From Antitrichia curtipendula (Eukaryota; Streptophyta; Bryopsida; Hypnales; Leucodontaceae): DNA of 64,000 nt. Shown one piece after another: positions 1-12,349 of the stretch. The first letter of the stretch is position 1. Every line of letters starts with the position of its first letter. Both the position numbers and the translations under genes were made by a program. Under the pieces are notes generated by a model. That model was not told the origin of the DNA, did no database searches, and saw only the letters and a list, made by a program, of their open reading frames with translations. The stretch is from contig OX579638.1 of assembly GCA_951230915.1 (NCBI GenBank), positions 8,760,696-8,824,695 on the forward strand. The letters are read 5' to 3'.

Positions 1-146
1 GAATGAGCATCCACCCTCATCACCTCGATTTGCTTTTGCAAATCTGAAATAATCTCCATTGTATCGCCAACTAACGGTACGCTTGCCTCCGAGAGCTGTT
101 TCGAGCTCGCGTAGTCTCTTCTAAAATCTTCCCAACCGTAAAACAT
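1..146 (-). CDS. 5' end of an unidentified protein gene, cut by the window edge
   Basis: On the minus strand an ATG at 146 opens a frame that stays open for 48 codons to the window edge. An in-frame TGA lies about 15 codons upstream with no other ATG between, so this ATG is the first available start. The peptide begins MFYGWEDFRRDYASSKQ and ends in a stretch rich in E, I, Q and M that could form a helix or coiled coil. I do not recognise the family. The local base composition is higher in GC than the flanking repeat desert, as around the other genes here, which supports a real gene. The rest of the gene lies outside the window; it could equally be a chance frame. Confidence 0.35.
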   Translation of the reverse strand, partial: MFYGWEDFRRDYASSKQLSEASVPLVGDTMEIISDLQKQIEVMRVDAH

Positions 147-1120
147 GTTTGAATATGAAGAAAACTCACTACAAACAACACAGAAGCTTCACGAAGAAGA
201 AGAAGAAACTTAACGTAGACTAATAGAAAGCGCAATGTCCAGCACTAGCTCCACAACAAGATCCTTCTCTGATCAAGATTCAAAATAGCAAGACCTCCAC
301 CTTCCTGACGGCTGGACAACAAAAGTTCACTATCCTACAGTAGGAGAGCTCCACTGTTATTTCAGAAACAACTCGAAACAGAGGATATCTGTTGCCAATG
401 CAAGAAAGCAGAAATTTTTTAATGCCACGTGACTGCGAGGCGCTCAAAAACGCAGCAAACACTAATGAAAACAACACACACTCGTCCTAACACACTCTCA
501 ACACAGCTAGAAAATGCGCGTGTCGTGGACTTTAATCTTCACCACCAGAAACCGCTCACAACAGAGATACAACTGAAGAAGCTCCCTTCCTCTCGACTCA
601 ACTGCATTTCAATGCCAATCAAATACACGGCATTCCGACTTTCACAGAAGAAAAAATACACACGCGTGTCAAAGAAACCACAACCGAAATGACAACCTTG
701 CTCCCCACTCCGCCACGAACATCGAAAGCAGCTTCCAACGTCGACCAAACGAAAACCACACACCAAGTGTGAAATCAATCCAGCGTCTCCGGCGTTCGGC
801 TGACACAAGAGACTGCACCGAAATTTGCTCCAGACCGGGCTCCCATATATGCACCTCCAAATCTGTGTTCCAGTTCGCGCCCTCCCCGAATGTTCCCAGC
901 CGCGCGGCGACCTCGGCAGCTTCGCATGCAGCAGAAGCAGGAAGTCAGGAACCAGGCTCGGAAAATGAAAAGAAACGGAATAATAATTCAAGGCTGGAGG
1001 TGGGGCCAGAGTCTTGAGAAGGCCTCAAAGAAGGCCGGCAAACAAATAAGATAATAAGATAAGGTGAAAACACCCGAAACCCTCCATGCATGTGAAAGTG
1101 AAAGTGAAAGTGTCTCTCAA
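147..1120. other. Leader/promoter-like region of moderate GC, no convincing ORF
   Basis: Composition is intermediate, unlike the AT-rich block that starts after about 1,140. Open frames exist on both strands (for example 539-991 minus and 769-1017 plus) but none has recognisable protein character. It is best read as the upstream region of the minus-strand gene starting at 146. A short GTGAAA repeat (three units) lies at about 1,092-1,112. Confidence 0.3.
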
Positions 1121-2755
1121 AGTGCCTTTAAACCAATCCCATGCTCAATTGCAGTTGGTTGATTGGTGGTTCTCTTTATTTTGGTATTATGACCAAGCTA
1201 TATGACAAATTGACTAACCTACAGAGTTTTCACTTTGAAAATTCATAGTAATTGCATATTTTGCTTAAAAATTCTATTTTTTAAATTTTAAATTCATGAT
1301 TTTCAATTGTTAATACTTCAAAATAATTTTCCTTGAAATAGGTGCCTCCAACTATGCTAAATTGCTTATTTTGACAGTTCGGTTGTTTTCACTTTAGAAT
1401 GTGATGAAGGGTGGGTCATAGGATCTAGGGCAGCATAGAAAATCTATCTAAATTCTATATTGCGTGCATCCCAATATATTATGAAACTATATTATGGGAC
1501 AAGTTTGAGGGAATCCAACCCATTTTTGTCATTTTTTAAAATTGTTACTTGACTATTCATTGACTTATATTAGAATTAGCTTACATGCTATGTTGGAACT
1601 GGACTTTAGTTTTGTAGATTTCCACGGTAGAAATTGCCTCTGTTGAGTTGTTTTATGTTTGTTCTTCAATGTGAGTAGAATAAAATTATCTTTTAAAAGT
1701 AACCAATTTGGCTTAGCATTGTTGTTAAATTGAAAACAATCCAAAATTTCAAGTTCAATGTGTACAATAGTTTTCAAAAAATCAAAAATTTATCTCCCTT
1801 GCTTTTCCATAAGTCTCCCCCTAAAAATCTTATGATTAATAAATTCAAATTTTCCTCTTGCAACCACTGCACATATTCAAATTTTCTTTTGTTGTTTCTC
1901 TAAAGTTTGGCCAATTCTATAAGCATGAAAGTTTGCTCTAATTCTATTTTTCTTCGTTTGTGGGTCCTAAGGCTATGATATTAAAGAATTGTCATGTAGA
2001 AGCTATGTTGGAGAAGAACTGATGGCTAGTTCAAAGTTAGCTGGTGGAATTGAGAAAAAATCTGGTTGCAATTTGAAAACATCCTACTTTAAAAACTGGT
2101 TCAATTTAGGAATTAATGGAAAACAGCTAGTAACTTAAAACTCAAGAAAAAATTTCGAACGCATAATGTGGTCAATATGGCATAATGCAATGGTGGTTCA
2201 TCTGTGGAGAGCACGTATCAACCCAGGTATAGATGTAAGGTGAAATTGGTCTTTAGACAACACGGAGGATACACCAATCCATAGATTTTATTTATCTTTG
2301 GAATCATGCTTCCTTAGAGATTTACCAACCTCAAGATCATATGGACTCTATTTAAAGGCCAAACATTGTGGATTATTTGGACTTCTCATAATAGCAAAGT
2401 CTTTGCCAACTTTGTGTGGCCGCGAGGTAACCTTCAGTAGGCACTCTGGGAAGTACTCCTAAATGCACGATATGCAACACAAGTCAAAGCGCAAATTGGA
2501 ATGTGTCATTATCCCCACCTATGTGACAAGTTCAATATTAAGTTTGAGAGAGTTTGGCTCCATTTTCTGATCCTTACTAGCAAGAGAGAAGATAAGGAGA
2601 TTTATTAGAATAGGATACAACCTCTAGAGGTCTCTTTTGTTTAGTAGGTGACTTTGGGGTTGCTTTCTGTTTTGTTTCCGTTGTCCACCTATCATGGGCT
2701 TGGCCGTTGTGCTCTAGGGTTTTTAATGCAATGGGTCTCCCATTTGTTAAAAATA
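1121..2755. other. AT-rich intergenic DNA, no gene seen
   Basis: No coding character is seen on either strand. Parts of 1,230-1,400 resemble 61,770-61,930 and 45,370-45,540 (shared phrases around 'gctaaattgcttattt' and 'gaaaattcata'), so this is probably old dispersed repeat sequence. Confidence 0.4.
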
Positions 2756-3045
2756 AATAATAATGAACTTCCCGAACGCTGCGCAGAAGGCGATGGCGGG
2801 GCTGATGTGGGTTGACTTAACGTGGAGGAGATTAGGGCCGGCACGAGGGCCTGAAAGAAGGAGAGACGGGCCGGGGAGTGGGGCCACGTGGCCGCCGGGC
2901 CGTTGCAGAGGCGGGAGCTCAAAGCTACCGCTGATGACGAACCTGCCGCCGCGGTCCGTCAGCGAGGGCCGGTGCGGGCCCTTGACGGCCTGCCGCCACG
3001 TCTTCCTGAATCCAGACCAGGTTCAATGAACCCCGGGAGGTTTCA
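2756..3045. other. GC-rich island of unknown origin
   Basis: About 290 bases of very GC-rich sequence sit abruptly inside AT-rich DNA. Frames are open on both strands, as expected for GC-rich DNA, including one of 88 codons on plus from 2,763. None shows a motif I recognise. It could be a fragment of a gene exon, a captured sequence or a GC-rich repeat. Confidence 0.4.
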
Positions 3046-4362
3046 TAACTTTCCCTGGTTGCTGTTGCGTGCAGTTTTCCTCCGTGCATTCCGGACACGA
3101 AACCGTCCACCTATGTTTTTCAGGGCTGGCTTCTGTCTCCTTGACTCGGGCTTCTAACTGACGGTGAAACTGAGGAATTTTGAAATGGTTCAATGGGGAT
3201 TCCATTTGTCAAGGGGGACAAGCCATGCATCCCCAATTGTTTACCAATGAGGCCGGGGCTCAATTTGCGTTCTTGAAAAGACGACTCTTATTAGAGTGAA
3301 ACAAAATTTGTCCTATACGGCTCCTTAGCGAACCCCAATCCTTGAAGTAATTGATTCAAACCCATCCTAAGCATCTAGCAAAGCAAAATACGTTCCCATC
3401 ACGGGGAGGACCGTTGCTTAATTCTACAAATGCTATGTGAAATAGTATCTAAGTTAGGCAATCATTTGAGTTACCGTATCTTGTAAGAGCATCCCAAAGA
3501 GTTGAGCTTCTTAGATTTCCACTCCAATGCAAAGAAGGGAAGCTAGTTCATGAGCGTAGACCACCCCTTCAGTATTTGTAGGATACCTATGTTATAGGTA
3601 CATATTACGTTATCTACAAGGTGCCTTATGTTATAAGGTACCTTCAATGGTTATAGAGTACCTATGATTTTAAGAATAACCTCTAAAACAAGCTTCAGAA
3701 TCACCAAAGCTAAGTTCCACGTTGTAGCCATACGGGCTTAGCTTTGGTGAGCCAAAAGAGGGAAAATTTTATCAATTTCATTGCTTCAATCGTTTCAACA
3801 TGTGCCGCTCCATTGCTTATTTCTATTCTTTCACGTCTAGTATGATTAACTAGAAACTACATGAACTACGCAATCCTTTGAAAACATGAGAAGTTCTTGT
3901 ATTAATTTAATCATTTCTAGAAAAACCCGAATTTATTTCAAGATAAAAGGAGTATGTATCTTGGTCAATTCATTAATGGAAAAAAAATTCAATAAATGTG
4001 GTTAAAGCAAAAAACATGTTGTTTCTGGCCGTTCTACCTACATGGACGTTATACTCATCTGCTTTAATGCTTAGGTAAGAGGTACTAATGTAGTTCTATT
4101 TTTCAAAGAATTATATATATTTCGTTCTTCACTATGCTAATAGGTAACATGTTAAGTTGGAAACAGTTTTAGAGTCTTACCTAATTTCAACTTCAAAATT
4201 TATAATTAATTCCTAAAGCATCCAACAAATATGACATAGCTTATTGTAAATGCAACATCCATTCTTCTTTCAAGAAAAAATTGTTGAAAATTAATTCAAA
4301 GTAGCTAAAATTTCTTCAAATTGGAATCAACTTTTAAATGGTTGCTTTATGCACCTCCTATC
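3046..4362. other. AT-rich intergenic DNA with degenerate repeats
   Basis: No gene is seen. 3,580-3,665 carries short degenerate repeats of the 'tataggtacc' type that recur at 10.3, 11.2 and 27.0 kb. 4,190-4,362 resembles the right end of the family B repeats (compare 12,730-12,950 and 56,570-56,745) and ends in CCTCCTATC exactly where a family A element begins. Confidence 0.4.
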
Positions 4363-5312
4363 TTAACCCCTAAAGGACCAAACACCGTTTTTTGACAACA
4401 TAGCGTTTTTGGGCAGCTCACCACGAATAGAATTTTTATTTTTTTTCTTTGAAATTTTCACACAAGATGTGCCCGAGGAGTAGCTTTAGGGCCCAACAAT
4501 TTTCATAACTTTTGACCACATGGTTAAAAAGTTATGGTATGATATGTAGTTTTCATTATTCGGCGGGCAGCCCGGGTAGCAAAAAAAACTTCTTTAAAAA
4601 TCATTTTATAGAGAAATAAAAATTTGAAATTGGTTCTTTAGATTTATGTGCACAAGGAAAGCTTTGAATCATTCCACTTTGATTTATGAGATGAAAGTTA
4701 TGAGGAATTTTAGTTGTGGGTAGTTTGCGGATAGTTATAGAATCTCTACTCTCAAATAAACTTTGAAGTCCTTTATTTAACTCAATTTTCAATATTTTGG
4801 GAAAAAAATATAAACACAAGGTGTAGATTGTTTATTACAACATTACAATCGTTTGGATTGGCATTTTTCAATTCCATAATTAAATCCTTAACAATTTAGT
4901 GTTTTGAATCATTTTCTACTTCTTTCTACTTACTATTTTTTTCCTATATGTTGTACAATTCCAAATGATCTGAAAATTTTCAAGCATGTAGCTAACTTGC
5001 TTTGAAGAATGAATCCAAAGAGTTACCACCATTTTGGGCATTGTTTCATACAAATGTGACCATGTGAAGTGCAGCTCGGTTTTTCGCAGGGACAAAAAAA
5101 GGGGTTTTGTCACTTCAAATGCTAATATCTTGCAATCTACAAGGTGGAAATTTCTGAAATTTTTTCCACATCTTCTCAAACTAGTTTACTACAAGATCCT
5201 ACGGTTACATGTGTCTACAAATGTTTTTTATCCAAAATTTGGTACTTGTACTAGAAATGGCAGTTTGGGAGCGTTTTTTGTGAAAACATAGTCAAAAACC
5301 TTTAGGGGTTAA
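4363..5312. mobile_element. Family A element, copy 1 (TTAA-flanked MITE-like, 950 bp)
   Basis: The ends are TTAACCCCTAAAGG and CCTTTAGGGGTTAA, with TTAA as target duplication and a 10-bp perfect terminal inverted repeat. It has no transposase. An 85-codon frame inside (5,034-5,291, containing GFVTSNANILQS) recurs in copy 3, but it reflects conserved DNA rather than a recognised protein. The motif AAAGTTATG, in either orientation, occurs three times in the left half. It serves here as reference copy for subfamily A1. Confidence 0.85.
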
Positions 5313-6382
5313 TAAAGTTCTCTTGATTTCCTACACAATTATAACAATAATTCAAAAGCCTTCTCTAAGATTGTGAAAATATCAATGAATTTCTTGCCAT
5401 GTAAAGAAGATATAGAGTAGTATTCTTTAATTTGTGACTTTTCAACCAATTTCAAAGCCCAATAATACACTAAGTAGAAGACATATTACATTATGAGGCG
5501 ATTTGCCTACCTTATATAAAAGCGCCACAAAAGAATTTTCTGTAGCACTGTAGTAGAATATTTGTATAAAGATAAAAAAATTCCTAAGTAACAATTTACT
5601 CTACGAGGTGCTGCAAGTACAGATGGCACGACCACCCAAGCCCACGAGTGAGTCAATGCATGGCATCTCGCACATTCTTGCTTTGATGGTCGGCATAATT
5701 GATTTGGAAGTTGCTTTCATCTTCTTCAAGGGCACATTTCCCGGAATTTTTTATTTTTTTATTTTTTATAGGTTTGATCATGAGGAGACTACAAAGTGCC
5801 AAAGTTGAAGACACTTATTTAGGCAATTTTAAACTTTATCAATTGATTGGGGTTATATAGTTTCGTCCCTACTTTTGCTTCCACCAATGAGAACTCAAGA
5901 ACATGCTACATGTGGGACCATGGATTGTAATATACAAGACAAGAATGAGGAGTTTAGAGCTTAATTCAAGATGAAGTGGTGGTCCACAATGCATTTATTG
6001 TTGGGGACCATTACTTGAACTTAGCTTGAAACTCTTGATCAATAAGATTTGACAATTTTTTTTTTTTTTTTTTTTTCTTTTTAATAATCATTTTGGAGAA
6101 TTAGTTAGCTATTTTTTCAATGCTTATTTAATACTTAATGATACCTATATCAAAACCACACTGAATAGGGTTTCTAAAGGGACCCATATTAATTAATCGA
6201 CATTACACACTATATAAATATCTACCTTTGTTGCACATCAATAGTCATGTGAAGTGTTTGGAGGTTGTACGTCATGTTTCAAATATCTACAATTTTCCAC
6301 AATTAGTCCCTTTAATTTTTTGGTCCCCTTCATACCCCTTTTTAGTGTAGGTGATACTTCGGTTTGACTATTTGTCTTGAAA
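5313..6382. other. AT-rich intergenic DNA, no gene seen
   Basis: No coding signal. A run of about 20 T lies at 6,057-6,076. Confidence 0.4.
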
Positions 6383-6771
6383 TTTACCCCCCTAAAGGAC
6401 CAAGTGTCCATTGAACGTACGCAATAAATCATGGGTAGCTTCCAATGAAGTCTTTTTTGGTCGAATGTTAATGGAATTTTGGACATAGTGTGTAAACATA
6501 TATCTCCTTGGTGAATTTATTTTTCTTTCAATTTGGTGCCCAAATCAAAAGTTATGCTATCCTAAACTTTTTGGGCAACTCGGGCAATTTGATAATCTTT
6601 TGGAAATCTTTTGCAAAAAAGCTCATCAATTTTTGAATTTGGCATGTATGTAACTAACATTGTCCAAATAATACATTTGAAAATGTACTTGAGTTATTTT
6701 TCTCTTGCTAGTTGGGTCCAATAATTTGTTAGATGTATATTAATAGGCATCATGTCCAAACCCGACTTAAA
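6383..6771. mobile_element. Truncated family A-like element
   Basis: The left end reads TTTACCCCCCTAAAGGACC, a degenerate form of the family A terminus. It is followed by family-typical text (a variant of 'ggtgcccaaatcaaaagttatg' at about 6,536-6,554). No right terminus is seen before complete copy 2 begins at 6,772. Confidence 0.45.
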
Positions 6772-7724
6772 TTAACCCCTAAAGATTTTTGACTAGGTTT
6801 TTACCAAAACGCTCCAAAACTGCCATTTCTAGGACAAGTACCAAAAATATTTTAAAAAACTTTTTTGAACACGTGTAACTGTAGGATCTTGTAGTAAACT
6901 AGTTTGAAAACATGTGGAAATTTTTTCAGGAATTTCCACCTTGTAGATTGCAAGATATTAGCATTTGAATTGGAAAAAAAACTTTTTTTGGCCCTGCAAA
7001 AAACGGGCAGCTGCACTTCAGATGGTCATGTGTGTATGAAAAAATGCCCAAAATGGTGGTCACTCTTTGGATTCAGTCTTGAAGGCAAGCTGGCAACATG
7101 CTTGAAAATTTTTAGATCATTTGGAATTGTACAACATATAGGACAAAATAGTAAGTAGAAAGAAGTAGAAAATGATTCAAAAACACTAAATTATTAACAA
7201 TTTATTCATGGAATTTAAAAATCCCAACCTCAATGGTTGTAATGTTGTAGTAAACAGTCTACACTTTTTATTTTTATTTTTATTTCAAAAATATTTAAAA
7301 TTGAATTAAATAAAGGGCTTCAACGTTTATCTTAGAGTAGAGATTCCACAACTACCCACAAACTACCCGCAAACTTAAACTCCCATAACTTTTATTTCAT
7401 TAAATCCAAATGAAATTATTCAAACCTTTCCATGTATATAAAGATTTAGAAAACCAATTTCAAATTTTAATTTAAAATAAAAGTAAATTCTTAAAAAGTT
7501 TTTCTTGCTGCCCGGATTGCCCGCCAAGCAATGAAAACAATTTATCATACCATAACTTTTTAGCCATGTAGTCAAAAGTTATGAAAACTATTGAACCTTA
7601 AAGCTACTCCTTGGGAACATATTGTGTGAAAATTTCAAAGAAAAACAACAAAAACTCCATTTGTAGTGAGCTGCCCTAAATTGCTATGTTGCCAAAGAAC
7701 GCAGTGTAGTGCTTTAGGGGTTAA
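6772..7724. mobile_element. Family A element, copy 2 (inverted relative to copy 1)
   Basis: 953 bp from TTAACCCCTAAAG to CTTTAGGGGTTAA. The internal order is reversed relative to copy 1: the 'gttttaccaaaacgctcc' end is on the left and the end with the gcagctc-type text on the right. It has three AAAGTTATG-type motifs and no coding capacity. Confidence 0.85.
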
Positions 7725-9141
7725 CGGTTATAGGTGCTACTATGTGATCTTGCAATCTATAAAGTCAAAGTTCTTGAAATTTTTTCCACATATTCCAAAT
7801 GTTTGTTTCTAACTTTTCACCATTTGAATTTTAAACAAAAAATTCCCTCTTTGCACAAGAAATCATCAAAAAATGACTCATGTATTGCAAAATCACTTAA
7901 TTTCCTTGCATTGCAGGGTGATTTAGTATAAGCTAAACATCTTAGTCGCTCATAGAATTTTTCACGAGTAAATCTAACATCATATACTTATGAATGGTCA
8001 AAATCTTCATTTTTGTATAGAGCAAAAAATTGTACTTGAAGAGGGCCCAAGGTTTGCTAACATGTTTCACAAGAATGAAAAATAGTGTTTTTTCTTCACT
8101 TCAAATGTTATAATCTTTCAATATGCATAGTCAAATGGCTGAATTTTTTCCACACTTTGGTCAAAACACTTTACATCAGTTTTTTGTAGTTGAAAGTTTA
8201 AAAAGGTCTCAATTTTTATTTTTGAATAACATATAAAAAAACTGAAGTTTTTGACAATTCCTCCTTGAATTTCCCCCCCCCCTCGGTCCATTAGGTTTCA
8301 TTAGGGATTATTAGTAATCTAACTATTTTGACCCCTTAAAATGAAGAAATTTTTTTACTAATAAATAGACAATTTCTTTGGGGTGTAGCCAAATGGCAAA
8401 ACATTGTGCATAAGAAACAACATTGGATAGGATAAGCAAATGTTGTCCCTAAATATTGGTACCTTGGTTGTTGGGGCCTAGTTGGTTGTTTGGATGATAT
8501 GTTGCCAAAATAAAACATGTTGCCTACAAGCATTACACTAAGGGTTTTTTAATTTAAATTTTGACTGCTTGAGAATGATTTGATAAAATCAACCTTCTAC
8601 TTAGTTTGTGGTTGGTTAATTTTGTATTTCTTGGCCTCTAATTCCAATAATGAATACAAATTTTCCAAATTTGATCATCTATGGTGATGATAAATTCCAT
8701 TGTTTTTCTTGCTAATCAACCCTCATGGGAGTTATTTAGACTTTAAAGAGACCCAAATTTTCCAAACTTGCCTCCTCCCCAAATTCATTGATTTGGTTTA
8801 GCAAATCCAAAATCCTCGTCTTGGGAGTTTCCTTAGATGGTATCCTCTCTTTTAAATTTTGTAGTCCATCAAAGTTTCTACATTGGATATAAAAACTTTG
8901 GTATAGCTATAAGCCCGTGGAAAATGCAGAAAGACATGTGGATTATTTAGCAAATGTTTTATAAGCACTTTCAGTTTGAAAAATGATTCTAAACCTGCTT
9001 AAATCCTATTGTAAACTACCTAAGCAACACAAACATTTTGTAGAATTTGTCAAATTTTCATAGTCTCATCTAAATTTTTAGAAGCACTCCACTGAAAATT
9101 GAAAAGAAGTAGAAATTAAGGCTACCTGTGAGTCTAATCCC
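7725..9141. other. AT-rich DNA with eroded family A fragments
   Basis: No gene is seen. 7,745-7,830 and 8,085-8,200 retain degenerate versions of the family A core ('tcttgcaatctataaagtca', 'gaattttttccacac'), so older copies of the family lie here. Confidence 0.4.
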
Positions 9142-9341
9142 NNNNNNNNNNNNNNNNNNNNNNNNNNNNNNNNNNNNNNNNNNNNNNNNNNNNNNNNNNN
9201 NNNNNNNNNNNNNNNNNNNNNNNNNNNNNNNNNNNNNNNNNNNNNNNNNNNNNNNNNNNNNNNNNNNNNNNNNNNNNNNNNNNNNNNNNNNNNNNNNNNN
9301 NNNNNNNNNNNNNNNNNNNNNNNNNNNNNNNNNNNNNNNNN
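9142..9341. other. Assembly gap (200 N)
   Basis: Exactly 200 N. The round length suggests a placeholder of unknown true size. Open frames that read through it are artefacts. Confidence 0.99.
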
Positions 9342-10259
9342 CTAAGAGCAGCTCCACAGCTCCACAAGGAAGCAACACTATAAGGTTTTGTACCATTGAT
9401 ATTCTTTGGTGTATTGGAACTTCCTTTCAGTCATTATTGTATCTTCAAAAGTATTGAGTATAGCTTCATTTGCAGTTTCATCCATTGAAAAAGAAAAAGA
9501 ATTATAATTTAGAATAGATCATTCCAAATATTATTTCTTTATGCTAATGTACAAACCTAACTCTTTCAACATGCTCGGTAAAAATAAAAATTCCTCATGA
9601 AAAATAATGCAACATGTGAAGCTACAAAAGAGGGTAAAGATGCACTTTCATTTTATCAAACATAACAACAATGGTTGATACTTTAAAGTCATATTCAATG
9701 CCTCTTTAAAAGACATCAAGGGATATCAAGCTAAAAGACAAGAGTTTGGTGCTGAAGACCCATTTTGACACGAAGTGGGTTTTTTTGCACCAAACTCTAA
9801 TGCAAGGGGCTCAAAAAAAAATCCACAACAATAAAGAAGAATAACGATATGTAATATAGACATATCGTATGATATATGAATGTTTATAGATGACCCTCTA
9901 TAGATGTCAAAGTATGATACTGAGAAATAAATATTTCTATTGGTTAGAATTGTAAATGGATTTTTAGATTTTGACCTATAAAGTCAAAATACATGTATGA
10001 CTACTTGGACTATTGATTGTGGTGAAGAAAAGATTACATATTAGAAGTACCAAGATAACTACACATATAATTGTTTTAATGATCATTTAAGCACGAGCCT
10101 TATTATTAAATATTATTAAATATTATTTTGTTGGATCTTGTTGGAAGTTAAAAGAGGATTACAAATGTTTTTCTTTAAGTATTTTGGACACAATGTAATT
10201 AACCTATGAAATTTCAAACCATTAATATAGGTGTAAATAGAATTAACTTCAAGTTTTTA
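9342..10259. other. AT-rich intergenic DNA, no gene seen
   Basis: Both strands lack coding character. 10,185-10,250 shares text with 45,370-45,450 ('ttttggacacaat...', 'aataggtgt'), which again marks dispersed repeat. Confidence 0.35.
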
Positions 10260-11290
10260 GGCAATGAGGCTAGTGTGTGAGCCTAGAAATACGAGCCTAT
10301 GTGCTTTGAGCATAGGTGTAATTAGGTACTCTACAACATTGAAGGTGCCTATAATATACATACTGTATAACCATGGAAGGTGCTTATAACATACACTGAC
10401 TCTCAAAAGTATTTGGCCACTATAAAAATTGCTCTCATAAATTGAGAAATTGGAATTATGAAGTGAAATTTGAACATGTTGTATAAAGGGGATTCCACCC
10501 TCATATACAATTTTATTAGAAATATACTATATTTAGACCTATTATTATTTGAATAAAATTTCTATGTAAAAATAAACTTTTGTGAGAAGCCAAAATATTT
10601 CATTTTTTTAATAGGAAGAATGTACATCTTGACTAGAATCACATGTTTCATGAATTTTGGTTTTTTATTGATTGAAATCTTATTGATTGAAATTTGACTT
10701 CAAAATTTTGACTTTTATTTTCACTCCATAAATTGAAATAAAAATAAAGAAAGAAAGAAAAGAAAAGAATAAAAAATTGATATTATTTTGAATTTTGAAT
10801 TATTTTATTGCAATTTATGGAATGAAAAATATAAAAGTCAAAATTTTGAGGTCAAATTTCAATCAATAAGATTTCAATCAATGAAAATCCAAAATTCATG
10901 AAACTTGTAACATGTGATTCTAGTCAAGATGTACATTCTTCCTATAAAAAAAATGAAATATTTTGGTTTCTCACAAAACTTTATTTTTATATAGAAATTT
11001 CATTCAAATAATAATAGGTCTAAGTATAATACATTCTAAGTGAAATTGCACACGAAGAGAGAATCTCCTTAGTAAAACAACATGTTCAAATTTCACTTCA
11101 TAATTCCAATTTCTCAATTTATAAGAGCAATTTATATAGTGAGCAAATACTTTTGGGAGTCATCGTATGTACCTCTAATATAAAATCCTACAACATATGT
11201 ACCTATAATGTAAATACTTCATAACCATGGAAGATACTTATAACATAGGTGCCTAGGCTCAAGATCCTATGCTCACATGCTAACAACCCT
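10260..11290. mobile_element. Family D repeat interrupted by a long hairpin
   Basis: The outer ends are inverted: 'gctagtgtgtgagcctag' on the left matches the reverse complement of 'gatcctatgctcacatgct' on the right. A related copy without the hairpin lies at 26,900-27,135. The interior is built of degenerate 'tataataggtacc' and 'ataaccatggaaggtgc' units. No coding capacity. Confidence 0.5.
10399..11163. repeat. 765-bp near-perfect inverted repeat (foldback/hairpin)
   Basis: The left arm (about 10,399-10,740) and right arm (about 10,810-11,163) are reverse complements over some 340 bp with few mismatches. For example 'tgactctcaaaagtatttg' pairs with 'caaatacttttgggagtca', and 'atgtacatcttgactagaat' pairs with 'attctagtcaagatgtacat'. 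The loop is about 70 bases of A-rich sequence. Transcription would give a long double-stranded RNA. It could be a foldback transposon or a small-RNA-producing locus. Confidence 0.85.
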
Positions 11291-11366
11291 CATTCTTAGA
11301 GTTTACATTTTAGGCAAGATTTTAGGAGGAATGATTTCAGAAATAGGATCAAAATTAGGTGTACAC

Positions 11367-12349
11367 TTAGACCTCCTTAAGGACCAGCACGCGTTTTTTG
11401 GCAACATAGAACTTTTGGGCACGTATGTGTGATTGAAGGTTTGCATATTTTAGGCTGAAATTTTAATAGAATGTGTGGGACAAGGAATATCTTTTATATA
11501 CAATAAATTAATGACACTTGGAAATATGAATCAACACTTATAGCCTAGTATGTTATTTTTTTTTGTAAATGGATAGTCCAGCAAATTAAAAAAATAAATT
11601 CCAAAATAAAAAAATTTCAAATTATTTTTTTAGAGTTATATATACATAGAAAGCTCTGAATCATTCTATTTTGATCATAGAGTCAAAAGTTATGAAGAGT
11701 TTTTGTTTGCAGGTAGTTATGGATTCTCAACTCTAAAATAAACTCTGAAGTTCTTTATTTGATTCAATTTTCAATATTTTGAAAAAAAATAAAATCATAG
11801 GATGTATATTATTTATTAGAACATTACAACCATTGCAATTGGCATTTTTCAAGTCCATAACTAAATTCTTAACAATTTTGTATTTTGAATCATTCTCTAG
11901 TCTTTACTTCTTTATACTTATTATTGTTTTCCTACATGTTATATAATTCCAAATGATTTGACATTTTTCAAGCACGTAGTCAACTTGCCTTCAAGAATGA
12001 ATCCAAAGAAGCACCAACAACATGGACTTTTTTTCATACAAGTGTAATCTTGTCAAGTGCAGCTGCCCGGATTTTGTAAGGCCAAAAAAAGGGGTTTTGT
12101 CACTTCAAACGCTAATATCTTGCAATCTACACAGTGGAAATTTTTGAAATTTTTTCCACATCTTCTTAAACCAGCATACTACAATATCATATGGTTACAT
12201 GTGTCCAATTTTTATTTTTTCCTAAATTTGGTGCTTGTACTAGAAATGGCAGTTTTAGAGTATTTTTTCCTAAATTTGGTGCTTGTACTAGAAATGGCAG
12301 TTTTAGAGCGTTTTTGGTGAAAACATAGTCTCAGTCCTTTAGGGGTTAA
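11367..12349. mobile_element. Family A element, copy 3, with an internal 48-bp duplication
   Basis: The right end CCTTTAGGGGTTAA is intact. The left end is degenerate (TTAGACCTCCTTAAGG). It is 983 bp, longer than its relatives because a 48-bp unit beginning 'cctaaatttggtgcttgtac' is repeated at 12,221 and 12,269. Without that unit the length falls to the family norm. Confidence 0.8.

Noticed and set aside
539..991. 150-codon minus frame at the left edge
   Set aside because: No recognisable protein features; probably leader sequence of the gene starting at 146.
9070..9457. Open frames spanning the N run
   Set aside because: Most codons are unknown bases; artefact of the assembly gap.
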